Below, in pieces: positions 39,768-47,226 of a stretch of 64,000 nt of DNA. Position 1 is the first letter of the stretch, and the number at the start of each line of letters is the position of its first letter. The position numbers and the translations under genes are program-made. The notes below the pieces were generated by a model, which was given only the letters and a program-made list of their open reading frames with translations, did not search any database and was not told the DNA's origin. Source of the stretch: CAADGU01 sp964581605 (GTDB taxonomy: Bacteria; Chloroflexota; Anaerolineae; Promineifilales; Promineifilaceae); assembly GCA_964581605.1 (NCBI GenBank), contig CAZOPF010000005.1:1-64000 (forward strand). Direction: 5' to 3'.

Positions 39768-40835
39768 TTAATATCCTTTGTCGCGCACGGCCGTCACCCC
39801 AAACGCCATCAATACCAACCCCACCCCCAGCGCCAGCAGGATGCCAGCCTGAAAATAAACGCGCCCCAGCCAGCGGTCGGCCACGGTCGTCACCAGATTC
39901 AGCCCTAATTGGCGGATGGGCAAGGTGAGGGGGCCAACGGTTTCGGCGGGCACGGCCGTGCGCATGGTAAACGTCAGCAGCGCGGGCATGAGAATGGCAA
40001 AAAAGAGGGTGACGACGGCCGCCATGACCAGCGGCCAGCCCCACCAGTGCCCCCACGTGGGCAGCGATCGCACCACCAGCAGGGCGATCAGCAGCAAGCA
40101 GGCCAACGGCAGCAGCCACAACGCCCAGCCCCAGCTACGCGCCAGCATAAAATTGCGTTGCACCCGTTCCAGTTCCGCACGACGCTCCGCCGAAATACCC
40201 GTTGCTCCCTCCTCACCAAAAAGCGGCAGGCGCACCGCACCGGTGTTGGCAAGGAGTTCTGGGTTACTCTCAATGGCCTGCACAACGGCCGTATGCACCG
40301 CCGCACTCACCTCCTGCACATTTGTTCCCGGCGCCAAACAGTCGGGCACTTCCACATTGCCTACCGTGCTGAAATTGGGCACATCGGTACAGGGGGGCAA
40401 ATTAGTGATCACGGCCGTGACCATCTGCTGACCCGCCGGCCCCAACAACGAATCAAGCAACGGCCGTGTATCCAATGTCACCTCTGCTGCTGCCGGATCA
40501 CCCGTTTCCAGATAATCATATAGCCCATCTACGGCCGCCGCCGCCTGCGCATCCATCCAGCCAGGGGGAATAACGGTGGCTACGGCCGTTTCAATCTGTG
40601 CCTCATCAAGGGGCAAATCGGTAATCCCCCGTGCCAACGCCTCCTGCCGCGCCGCTTCCATAATCAGCGCCGGCGCACTCTGGCGCACCACCTCATCCAG
40701 CCCCGCAAACAGCTCCTTCACCGCCTCCCGGTCCGTCGCCACCACAATCAAATTGTAGCCAATGAGCGCGGTCACGGCCGTGAGCACAAAAATCGCCGCC
40801 ACAAAGCCCGCTATTGCCTGCAAACATCCACGCAT
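39768..40835 (-). CDS. Large-ectodomain membrane protein of unknown function
   Basis: 355 residues: an N-terminal helix (about 7-32), a ~200-residue soluble domain rich in Ala, Asp and Glu containing two to three Cys (NLPPCTDVP, EVPDCLAPG), then three hydrophobic helices (about 235-260, 272-292, 330-350). The order suggests an extracytoplasmic domain held by both ends. No family is recognised. It stands alone on the minus strand between repeat regions. It holds several ACGGCCGT copies. Confidence 0.7.
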   Translation of the reverse strand: MRGCLQAIAGFVAAIFVLTAVTALIGYNLIVVATDREAVKELFAGLDEVVRQSAPALIMEAARQEALARGITDLPLDEAQIETAVATVIPPGWMDAQAAAAVDGLYDYLETGDPAAAEVTLDTRPLLDSLLGPAGQQMVTAVITNLPPCTDVPNFSTVGNVEVPDCLAPGTNVQEVSAAVHTAVVQAIESNPELLANTGAVRLPLFGEEGATGISAERRAELERVQRNFMLARSWGWALWLLPLACLLLIALLVVRSLPTWGHWWGWPLVMAAVVTLFFAILMPALLTFTMRTAVPAETVGPLTLPIRQLGLNLVTTVADRWLGRVYFQAGILLALGVGLVLMAFGVTAVRDKGY

Positions 40836-40845
40836 AATTGCCTCC

Positions 40846-40970
40846 GTAATCAGTAATCAACTATCGGTCATCGGCGGAAGAATAACAGCACACGAAAATG
40901 ATTGCCCTACCGTTTACCGCTCACTGTTCACTGATTACTGCTCACTGCTCACTGCTCACTGCTCACTCTT
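40846..40970. repeat. Tandem TCACTGCTCACTG and GTAATCA repeats
   Basis: GTAATCAGTAATCAACTATCGG-like units (40848-40872) are followed by TACCGTTTACCGCTCACTGTT and by four near-perfect units of CACTGCT (to about 40966). The end of trmD (40956) lies within the last units, so its C-terminal residues LAEKSEQ are partly repeat-encoded. This is the intergenic source type of the insertion seen in the rRNA methyltransferase gene. Confidence 0.7.
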
Positions 40971-41771
40971 TTCGGCCAATTGCCCCAAGAACCACTTATC
41001 CTCTTCGGAGAGCACGGCCGTCAGCAGCAAATCCGGGCGGCGTTCCCAGGTGCGGCGCAGCGCCTCCTGCCGCCGCCACCGCGCAATCTGCCCCCCATGC
41101 CCCGAACGCAGCACGTTGGGAACATCCCACCCCCGAAAAGTGGCCGGTTTGGTGTAATGTGGCCCTTCCAGCAAACCCGTCGCGTGGCTGTCCGTCTCGG
41201 CTGCTCCTGCCGCCCCCAACGCCCCCGGCAGCAGCCGCACCACCGCATCCACCACCACCATCGCCGCCAGCTCTCCCCCCGTCAACACATAATCCCCAAT
41301 CGAAATCTCATCCGTCACCAACTGCTGCCGCACCCGCTCATCCACCCCCTCATACCGCCCACAAATCAGCAGCAGCCGCTCCTGCCCGGCCAACTCCTGC
41401 GCAATGGTCTGGGTGAACGGCCGTCCCTGCGGCGTCATCAGTATTATCGGCGAGGCAGAGGAGCGGAAGGGCGGAGGAGCGGAGGAGATTGTCTCCCCTG
41501 CCCCTCTGCTCCTCTGCCCCACTGTTCCCTTGCTTCCCTGCTCCTCTGCCAAAATTCCCTCAACGGCCGTAAAAATTGGCTCCGGCTTCAACACCATGCC
41601 CCCCCCACCACCAAACGGCGGCTCATCTGTAACACGATGTTTACCAGACGCATAATCTCGTAAGTAATGCAGCCGAATATCCACCAGCCCGGCCGCCTGC
41701 GCCCGCTGCAAAATGCTGTAATTCAGATAGGTAAATGTTTCGGGTAACAGAGTCAGAATATCAATACGCAT
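40956..41771 (-). CDS. trmD: tRNA (guanine-37-N1)-methyltransferase TrmD
   Basis: 271 residues of the SPOUT methyltransferase that makes m1G37 in tRNA: MRIDILTLLPETF, DIRLHYLRDYASGKHRVTDEPPFGGGGGMVLKPEPIF, LLLICGRYEGVDERV, EISIGDYVLTGGELAAMVVVDAV and the C-terminal GPHYTKPATFRGWDVPNVLRSGHGGQIARWRR. Between residues 76 and 108, where relatives join directly, there is an Arg/Ser/Pro-rich insert (QGSKGTVGQRSRGAGETISS) encoded by a purine-rich inverted repeat. The active-site knot lies after the insert and is intact. It is not beside rpsP, rimM or rplS, its frequent partners. Confidence 0.94.
   Translation of the reverse strand: MRIDILTLLPETFTYLNYSILQRAQAAGLVDIRLHYLRDYASGKHRVTDEPPFGGGGGMVLKPEPIFTAVEGILAEEQGSKGTVGQRSRGAGETISSAPPPFRSSASPIILMTPQGRPFTQTIAQELAGQERLLLICGRYEGVDERVRQQLVTDEISIGDYVLTGGELAAMVVVDAVVRLLPGALGAAGAAETDSHATGLLEGPHYTKPATFRGWDVPNVLRSGHGGQIARWRRQEALRRTWERRPDLLLTAVLSEEDKWFLGQLAEKSEQ
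41448..41546. repeat. Purine-rich inverted repeat inside trmD
   Basis: On the plus strand, GGCAGAGGAGCGGAAGGGCGGAGG-like units are followed by CCCCTGCCCCTCTGCTCCTCTGCC-like units, so the two halves fold on each other. It encodes about residues 76-108 of TrmD in frame. The repeat sits in a surface linker, leaving the enzyme blocks intact. Confidence 0.8.
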
Positions 41772-42329
41772 GACTAAACTTTCAGCTCAACCGATTAACG
41801 AACAAAACCATTCAAACGGGACAAGGAGGGTTTTGCACCTAATAATGGCGGCCACGAAATTCGTAACACCGACCACGTTTAGTGTAACACAGGTGACGAA
41901 TAACGTGGTAGGCTTAAGACTCCGACCACCTTTTTCATCTCCATTTCGGTTGGAAACATGACCGCAACCACGTTTTTCGTGGTCAGCTTTTTTGCCCCGC
42001 CACGTTTTGTCCATCATGGGAATGTTCCCCCGGTATACTGGTTTTGCTACGGATATAACAACCCGATGACGTACACATGATACACCTCATTTCGGTAGGG
42101 AATCAGCGGGTTGGGCGGATTCCACGCTATTTTCTTGTACATACCAACGATAATGGCTGCCATGTTCCAGCCGCCAGGTGAGGAAACGGCCGTGCCTTAC
42201 CCCCTCTTGCATTTCACCGGCCGCCAGCTGAAAGTGGGCGGCGGCGTGGGGTACGGCCGTCACCCCCTCACCTGCTCACCCCATCCAGCACGGGGCCCAG
42301 TTTAGCAGTTACGGATTATCTATTACGGC
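41772..42329. other. Gap between trmD and tRNA nucleotidyltransferase gene
   Basis: About 560 bases with no convincing gene. The left half carries ACCACG/CGTGGT motifs: ACCACGTT (41872-41879) with AACGTGGT (41902-41909), and a tight hairpin ACCACG-TTTTT-CGTGGT (41967-41983) followed by six T (41988-41993), which looks like a terminator. The right half has two ACGGCCGT copies. Two short frames (34 codons from 42077, 64 codons from 42111) overlap and neither has a ribosome site; together they might be a frameshifted small gene, but I cannot support it. An unknown structured RNA in 41850-41995 is conceivable. Confidence 0.5.
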
Positions 42330-43952
42330 CTACGAGCGGGCACGGTGAGCAAAGGCGAGGGCCTGTTCGCGGGTGTGCAGTTCACCGGCCGCCTGATTTT
42401 CCTGAATGAGGCGGAGCAAACGGCCGACTTCGGGGCCGGGAGTGAGATTGAGTTCGGTGATGAGGTCACGGCCGTTCACCAGCACAGGCGGTGCTACCGT
42501 TTCCTCATACCTGGTGAAATAATGCTCCAGTAGCTGCGCCACCACGTTCAAGAGTTTGTCCCATTCGGCCGTTTCGCCAGGGCCGTTGTGGGTCGCCAGA
42601 TGGTCGGCTAAAGAGAGGATGGCTATATCCAGTCCCGCCGAACCGGTGGCACGGAAGTAGCGATACACGGCACGGCGGGATAATGTATGACCGCTTTGGC
42701 TAAGGAGCAGCGGCCGCATATGCCCGGCCACAATACGCTGAATATGGCTGACAGCTTCATTGCTCAATGTCAGCCGGTGAAGCTGGCGGGAGGTAATGGC
42801 CGCGCCTTGTTGGTCGTGATCAAAAAAACGCACACGGCCGTCGCCCTCCACCGTTTTGGTTTCTGGCTTGCCCACATCATGGTAAAGTGCGCCCAAACGG
42901 AGCAGGGTACGGCCGTTTATTCCCCCATCCACTTCCCGCTGCCAATGCGCCTGCAAACCGGAGGTGTAAACAGACAGCCGGTTATGAATCTGACCCAGAG
43001 CGACAGGAATCTCATCACTATTCAGAAGTACACGTTCGACCAACACCAGCCAGCGCAGCACAGAAATGGTGTGCATCAGCACATCCTCATAGTGCGGCAG
43101 GGATTGGATGACGCCTGCTTCAGCGGCAATTTCCGGCAAGACAACCGGCAGCAGTGCCAATTTGTACATCTGCCAGATGGCCTCGTCTGGTTGGCTGGTT
43201 TGCAGCAGTTTGAGCAATTCGTCGCGGATGCGTTCGGTGGAAACGGCCGTTAATTGTGGCGCCGCATGGGTGATGGCTACGGCCGTTTCCGGGGCCAGAG
43301 TAAACCCCAATTGCAGCGCCAGCCGCAGACCGCGCAAGGCCCGCACCGGGTCATCCAGCAAGGAGCGGTCATGGATATGGCGAATGAGCCTGGCTTGCAG
43401 GTCGGCACGGCCGTTGGTGGGGTCTATCAGGCTGGCATCTGTTTGGGCGGCGGCGGGCAGGGCAATGGCGTTGATGGTGAAGTCACGGCCGTACAGGTCG
43501 GCCTCCAAATCCGCGCCACGAAAACAGGCAAAATCGAGATAGGTACGGCCGTCTGGCAAAATGACCCGCCCCGTATCTCGCTCTTTGTCCAAGACATACG
43601 CCGGTACACCGAGCGCATCGGCCACCCGAAAGCTAAGTTTGACGGCTCCGGCGGGCAGCACAAAATCAAGATCACCGCTCATCTGCCCCAACAAGGCATC
43701 CCGCACGGCCCCCCCTACCAGATAAATCGGTTGGCTTTCCTGGGCAAACAACGGCCGTAACTGCTCCATCAGGTCAGGCAGGGGCAACAGCCGTCCGCCG
43801 GGCGGCTCCACAAATTGCAGCGTAAACCGGTCACGGGGGCGGCTGCGGCGGGCAGCATGGGTGGCGGCAACGGCCGTGTAACCAATTCCGGCCACCTCCT
43901 CCCCCACCAGGGCCACCCAACGGCCAGCATAAGGTGATAAATCAATTGCCAT
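42330..43952 (-). CDS. DUF5678 - tRNA nucleotidyltransferase/poly(A) polymerase - HD domain protein
   Basis: 540 residues. The first ~50 (LSPYAGRWVALVGEEVAGIGYTAVAA...) form a DUF5678-like small domain. The class II nucleotidyltransferase head follows with YLVGGAVRDALLGQMSGDLDFVLP (Gly motif and catalytic DxD) and RDFTINAIAL, then the neck RLIRHIHDRSLLDDPVRALRGLRL. An HD phosphohydrolase domain comes next (LRLGALYHDVGKPETKT with the HD pair, HEx..., GHMRPL). It adds CCA to tRNA or A-tails to RNA; substrate choice cannot be told from sequence by eye. The fused N-terminal domain has no known role here. It heads the next minus-strand block after hpt. Confidence 0.88.
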   Translation of the reverse strand: MAIDLSPYAGRWVALVGEEVAGIGYTAVAATHAARRSRPRDRFTLQFVEPPGGRLLPLPDLMEQLRPLFAQESQPIYLVGGAVRDALLGQMSGDLDFVLPAGAVKLSFRVADALGVPAYVLDKERDTGRVILPDGRTYLDFACFRGADLEADLYGRDFTINAIALPAAAQTDASLIDPTNGRADLQARLIRHIHDRSLLDDPVRALRGLRLALQLGFTLAPETAVAITHAAPQLTAVSTERIRDELLKLLQTSQPDEAIWQMYKLALLPVVLPEIAAEAGVIQSLPHYEDVLMHTISVLRWLVLVERVLLNSDEIPVALGQIHNRLSVYTSGLQAHWQREVDGGINGRTLLRLGALYHDVGKPETKTVEGDGRVRFFDHDQQGAAITSRQLHRLTLSNEAVSHIQRIVAGHMRPLLLSQSGHTLSRRAVYRYFRATGSAGLDIAILSLADHLATHNGPGETAEWDKLLNVVAQLLEHYFTRYEETVAPPVLVNGRDLITELNLTPGPEVGRLLRLIQENQAAGELHTREQALAFAHRARS

Positions 43953-43988
43953 TGAGATTTTGAAGAGACTGAGAGACTAAGAGACTAA

Positions 43989-44027
43989 GAGATTGAGAGA
44001 TTTCAATACTGCAAATCTCTCAATCTC
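43989..44027. repeat. GAGATTGAGAGATTT hairpin
   Basis: Perfect 15-bp arms GAGATTGAGAGATTT (43989-44003) and AAATCTCTCAATCTC (44013-44027) with a nine-base loop, preceded by GAGACTAA repeats. Same family as 59331-59369. Lies after the hpt stop and may help end its transcript. Confidence 0.8.
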
Positions 44028-44045
44028 CTATTCTCTTAATCGCCT

Positions 44046-44606
44046 CTACGATAAGTGGGCAAATATCTCTGGTTTCAGAACGGCGACAAAGGGCAAATTG
44101 CGGTACAGCTCGCCAAAATCCAGGCCATAGCCGACGACAAACTCGTCAGGAATATCAAAACCGATGTAATCTATGGGCACTTCAATTTCACGGCGAGAAG
44201 GTTTATTGAGCAAGGTACAGATTTTAAGTGAAGCGGGCTGGCGGGCCAGCAAATTATGGCGCAGGTAGCTGAGGGTACGGCCGCTATCAATAATGTCTTC
44301 AATGATGAGCACATGACGGCCGTCAATCGGCTGCTTCAAATCCATGATAATCTGCACCGCGCCACTGCTGCTGATGCCACTGCCATAACTGGACACGCCC
44401 ATGAAATCTATGGTGTGCGGCCGTTTGAGCGCCCGGCTCAAATCTCCTAAAAAGATATATCCCCCCTTCAAGACACAAATAAGCAACAAATCATCCAGGC
44501 GGGCATAATCCGCCTCAATCTGCTGCGCCATTTCCACAATTCGCGTCTGAAGCTGCGCCTCGTTAATAAAAACTCGTTCGATATGGTCGTATAGGTTGGG
44601 GATCAT
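44046..44606 (-). CDS. hpt: Hypoxanthine phosphoribosyltransferase
   Basis: 186 residues, normal for the family. Converts hypoxanthine or guanine with PRPP to IMP or GMP. LLLICVLKGGYIFLGDL (PPi loop), FMGVSSYGSG (flexible loop), VLIIEDIIDSGRTLSYL (PRPP motif) and DYIGFDIPDEFVVGYGLDF with the conserved YGLD..E end are all present. Start at 44606 chosen for the usual short N-terminus; a frame start at 44627 lies in a repeat. It is downstream of tdk, so the two salvage genes sit together. Confidence 0.95.
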   Translation of the reverse strand: MIPNLYDHIERVFINEAQLQTRIVEMAQQIEADYARLDDLLLICVLKGGYIFLGDLSRALKRPHTIDFMGVSSYGSGISSSGAVQIIMDLKQPIDGRHVLIIEDIIDSGRTLSYLRHNLLARQPASLKICTLLNKPSRREIEVPIDYIGFDIPDEFVVGYGLDFGELYRNLPFVAVLKPEIFAHLS

Positions 44607-44611
44607 GGTAT

Positions 44612-44655
44612 TGGGTAATCGAGTCAATGGGTAATTACCAAATTACTCAATTACC
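44612..44655. repeat. AATTACCCATT repeats between tdk and hpt
   Basis: ATTGGGTAATCGAGTCAATGGGTAATTACCAAATTACTCAATTACC: imperfect inverted copies of GGTAATTACC-type sequence. It overlaps the last bases of tdk. The same type flanks the gap at 39274-39767. Confidence 0.55.
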
Positions 44656-45234
44656 ATTCTTGGCTGGGGCCACTTGGTGACAGTGGCGGCAGCGGGCTTC
44701 ATACACTTCGGCCGCACCCACCAGGACGACGGGATCATCATAAGCGGCGGGACGGCCGTCAATCAATCGTTGTGTACGACTGGCTTCCTCGCCACAGACC
44801 ACGCAAATGGCGTGCAGCTTGTCCACTGTTTCCGCGCGCACAATCAGGCCCGGCATAGGGCCAAACGGCTCGCCGCGAAAATCGGTATCCAGCCCGGCGC
44901 AGATGACCCGTTTGCCCTGGTTGGCTAAGGTTTCACAAAGAGAGATCACGGCCGTGTCAAAAAACTGCACCTCATCAATGGCGACGACGGTGGTGTCCGG
45001 CTCCAGTCGGGCCAAAATTTCCTGCGCATCTTGCACCGGCTGCGCCTCAAAGGCCAGCCCATTATGCGAGGTCACTCTTTCCACATGGTAGCGGTCATCA
45101 ATGGCCGGTTTGAACACCTGCACCTTCTGCCGGGCAATGCCCGCTCGCCGCAGCCGCCGGATGAGTTCCTCCGTTTTGCCGCTAAACATGCTGCCGCAAA
45201 TGACTTCCAGACGGCCGTGAGTGTGTGTGGTCAT
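44647..45234 (-). CDS. tdk: Thymidine kinase
   Basis: 195 residues of the type II (zinc) thymidine kinase: Walker A GSMFSGKTEELI, YHVERVTSHNG, VVAIDEVQFFD (Walker B), GLDTDFRGEPFGPMP (substrate loop) and four zinc Cys in ICVVC and CRHCHQ. Phosphorylates thymidine to dTMP for nucleotide salvage. Start 45234 has GGAG seven bases upstream. A terminator separates it from the ribosomal-protein operon upstream. Confidence 0.95.
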   Translation of the reverse strand: MTTHTHGRLEVICGSMFSGKTEELIRRLRRAGIARQKVQVFKPAIDDRYHVERVTSHNGLAFEAQPVQDAQEILARLEPDTTVVAIDEVQFFDTAVISLCETLANQGKRVICAGLDTDFRGEPFGPMPGLIVRAETVDKLHAICVVCGEEASRTQRLIDGRPAAYDDPVVLVGAAEVYEARCRHCHQVAPAKNGN

Positions 45235-45333
45235 AACTTTCTCCAATGGAAGTGTCATTGTGTTTTAGTGTTTTAGTATTTTAGTGTGGGGATATGAAAC
45301 ACTCAAAAACGTTAACACACAAACACCTAAACA

Positions 45334-45366
45334 CAAAAAAAGGCAGATACGCGGCCGCATCTGCCT
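45334..45366 (-). terminator. Terminator of rplU-rpmA-rpmE operon
   Basis: On the minus strand AGGCAGAT, a GC-rich inner part, ATCTGCCT and then seven T. On the plus strand the arms are at 45341-45348 and 45359-45366. It lies 55 bases after the rpmE stop. Confidence 0.88.
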
Positions 45367-45420
45367 TTCTTATTACAAATCTTCGCGTCCTTCGCGTCCT
45401 TCGTGGATCATTCAGAAGGT

Positions 45421-45867
45421 TTACTCGATCAGCCCTTCGGCGCGCAGGAAACGTTTGATGTCAATGAGCGCCTTCTGGCCGATGCCGGGCAGCGCCAGCA
45501 GCGTATCTTCACCTTGCTGCAACAAATTGAGGACATCACCAACAGTAGTAACGCCCGCATCTTGTAATGCTTTTTCGGCGCGTGTACCTAATGACATCGC
45601 ATCTACGCTCAGGTTCACTGGCTTGGCTTTTTCTTCGCGCACTTCGATCTGTTTGACCATCGAATCCCGCTTTTGTAAACGGCGCATAAAGCGGTCTACC
45701 TGCCCCTCGGTGTCTACCAGGCGTTGCTGCCCGGTGTAAAACGGGTGCGTACCTGACCAGATTTCCAACCGGATTTCGGGCACGGTGGAGCCCACGGTCA
45801 TCACCACTTCACCATCTACCAGCACTTTGGCATCCGGGTACCATTTAGGATGAATATCACTTTTCAT
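45421..45867 (-). CDS. rpmE: 50S ribosomal protein L31 with C-terminal RpoA-CTD-like HhH extension
   Basis: 148 residues, about twice the length of L31. Residues 1-70 are L31: MKSDIHPKWYPDAKVLVDGEVV, STVPEIRLEIWSGTHPFYTG and RLVDTEGQVDRFMRRL; the zinc Cys residues are absent (Cys-minus form). After a charged linker (REEKAKPVN) residues about 85-147 resemble the C-terminal domain of RNA polymerase alpha, SLGTRAEKALQDAGVTTVGD followed by LLALPGIGQKALIDIKRFL, a double helix-hairpin-helix. The domain could bind DNA, RNA or protein and link ribosome and transcription; this is inference. It is last in the L21-L27-L31 operon. Confidence 0.88.
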   Translation of the reverse strand: MKSDIHPKWYPDAKVLVDGEVVMTVGSTVPEIRLEIWSGTHPFYTGQQRLVDTEGQVDRFMRRLQKRDSMVKQIEVREEKAKPVNLSVDAMSLGTRAEKALQDAGVTTVGDVLNLLQQGEDTLLALPGIGQKALIDIKRFLRAEGLIE

Positions 45868-45879
45868 GGCAGCGCTCCT

Positions 45880-46137
45880 TTAACCTTCCACCGGATGAAC
45901 GCTGACGTATTTACGGCCGTGCCGCTCTTCAAACGTCACCTGCCCATCAACCAGCGCATAAATGGTAAAATCTTTGCCCATGCCCACATTTTCGCCAGGC
46001 TTAAATTGGGTGCCTCGCTGCCGCAGGATGATATTACCAGGGATGACCATCTCCCCACCAAAGCGCTTCACCCCCAGCCGTTTTGATTGACTGTCACGGC
46101 CGTTCTTGCTTGAACCGGCCCCTTTCTTATGAGCCAT
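45880..46137 (-). CDS. rpmA: 50S ribosomal protein L27
   Basis: 85 residues: MAHKKGAGSSKNGRDSQSKR, LGVKRFGGEMVIPGNIILRQRGT, FKPGENVGMGKDFTIYALVDG and the end VSVHPVEG. It lies near the peptidyl-transfer centre. The N-terminus begins directly with the mature AHKKG, so no protease processing as in Firmicutes. Twelve bases from rpmE and eleven from rplU. Confidence 0.97.
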   Translation of the reverse strand: MAHKKGAGSSKNGRDSQSKRLGVKRFGGEMVIPGNIILRQRGTQFKPGENVGMGKDFTIYALVDGQVTFEERHGRKYVSVHPVEG

Positions 46138-46148
46138 AATACACTCTC

Positions 46149-46463
46149 CTATCCCGTCACAATCTCATCTACCCGCACGCGGGTATATTGTTGCCGGTGC
46201 CCCTGGCGGCGACGATACCGCTTCTTGGGTTTATATTTCCAGACAAAAATCTTTTCACCGCGAAACTGCTCTACAACGGTTGCTTTCACAGTTACGCCCT
46301 CAAGGGTGGGCTGGCCTATCTTAACCTCATCGCCGTTTGTCAGGAGCAGCACATTATTTAATTCAATCTGCTCACCGACTTCGTAGGGTAACTTTTCCGT
46401 TACAAAGCTGTTACCCGCTTCGGCGCGGTATTGCCGGCCACCACTTTCTACAATTGCGTACAT
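46149..46463 (-). CDS. rplU: 50S ribosomal protein L21
   Basis: 104 residues: MYAIVESGGRQYRAEAGNSF, VLLLTNGDEVKIGQPTLEGV and the basic tail YKPKKRYRRRQGHRQQYTRVRVDEI. Binds 23S rRNA with L20. ATG 46463 has GGAGG six bases upstream; the frame beyond runs through a hairpin leader. First gene of rplU-rpmA-rpmE. Confidence 0.96.
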   Translation of the reverse strand: MYAIVESGGRQYRAEAGNSFVTEKLPYEVGEQIELNNVLLLTNGDEVKIGQPTLEGVTVKATVVEQFRGEKIFVWKYKPKKRYRRRQGHRQQYTRVRVDEIVTG

Positions 46464-46473
46464 GGGTTGCCTC

Positions 46474-46504
46474 CAAAAAATAACCAGCATCCCGGATGCT
46501 GGTT
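46474..46504 (-). promoter_or_regulatory. Attenuator-like hairpin in the L21 leader
   Basis: On the minus strand AACCAGCATCC-G-GGATGCTGGTT is followed by ATTTTTT and then directly by the GGAGG of rplU. The hairpin plus U-run is an intrinsic terminator lying right before the ribosome site, so it can act only as a regulated one. An L21 leader that controls this operon is known from Firmicutes; homology is not claimed. Confidence 0.7.
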
Positions 46505-46631
46505 GTCGTTTTAATTTTGTGTGGGAAGTGGTGTTAACCCACACAGCGAAGCGGGATTATAACTTCCAGAAGGGGGGCTGTCAAAAAATCACGATGGTTC
46601 TTCACTGTCTCAGCAACTTTCTCACCGTTGC

Positions 46632-47156
46632 TTACCCCGCAAAATCCTTCTCTCCGGCACGGATAGGTACGACAAGCCAGTTTTCACGAGGCGGCAGCGG
46701 GCAGGAGTAGTACGGGCTGTAGGCGCAATAAGGATTGTAGGCGTAGTTCAGGTCTACATGAATTTTGTGTGCGCCGCGCAGATCCAGGCCAGGGCGGTGA
46801 TTATCCAGGTAACGGCCGGCGCCATAAGTTTCTGTTCCGTTGGTTGCATCCTTAAAGGGCAAAAACAGGCCGTGCCCATCAAAGTAAATGGTCAGACTGG
46901 CTGGCTGGCCTTCTACGGTAAACAAGAAGCGACCCCAACGGCGGAACGGCCGTGCCTCGCCCGTACTCGTTTCCATTTCCAGCAATGGTTCATCATCGGC
47001 AAACCGTTCCACTTCTGTTTCAAAAATCAGGTCATCATTGGCGGCAAAATAAGCCAGCCCGGTAAATCTATCGCGCTGTTCCTCATCCAGAGGAGATTGC
47101 GGATGGTGGGCCATAAACTCATCCACCTGCCGCCGAAATTGTGCCAATTCATTCAT
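46632..47156 (-). CDS. DUF1684 family protein
   Basis: 174 residues with the DUF1684 hallmarks in the last two thirds: FRRWGRFLFTVEGQPASLTIY, LFLPFKDATNGTETYGAGRYLD, HKIHVDLNYAYNPYCAYSPYYSCPLPPRENWL and IRAGEKDF. The conserved Cys, Tyr and Asn suggest an enzyme or ligand-binding site but the function is unknown. No signal peptide. Same strand as, and after, the protein at 47227; about 70 bases of repeat-like sequence lie between. Confidence 0.9.
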   Translation of the reverse strand: MNELAQFRRQVDEFMAHHPQSPLDEEQRDRFTGLAYFAANDDLIFETEVERFADDEPLLEMETSTGEARPFRRWGRFLFTVEGQPASLTIYFDGHGLFLPFKDATNGTETYGAGRYLDNHRPGLDLRGAHKIHVDLNYAYNPYCAYSPYYSCPLPPRENWLVVPIRAGEKDFAG

Positions 47157-47226
47157 AACATTTTTCTTGTTTGTTGTAAGCCGTGCCCGTGACTCTAAAT
47201 ACCGTTCACCGTTTACGATTCATGTA

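Noticed and set aside
40900..40970. Second possible CRISPR array
   Set aside because: CACTGCT units are 7-14 bases, have no unique spacers and degenerate quickly.
41787..42017. Minus-strand frame of 76 codons after trmD
   Set aside because: Its translation is repetitive (built from ACCACG/CGTGGT motifs), lacks a ribosome site and any recognisable domain.
42077..42305. Small gene(s) in the trmD-nucleotidyltransferase gap
   Set aside because: Two short overlapping frames without ribosome sites; frameshifted-gene idea could not be supported by any family resemblance.
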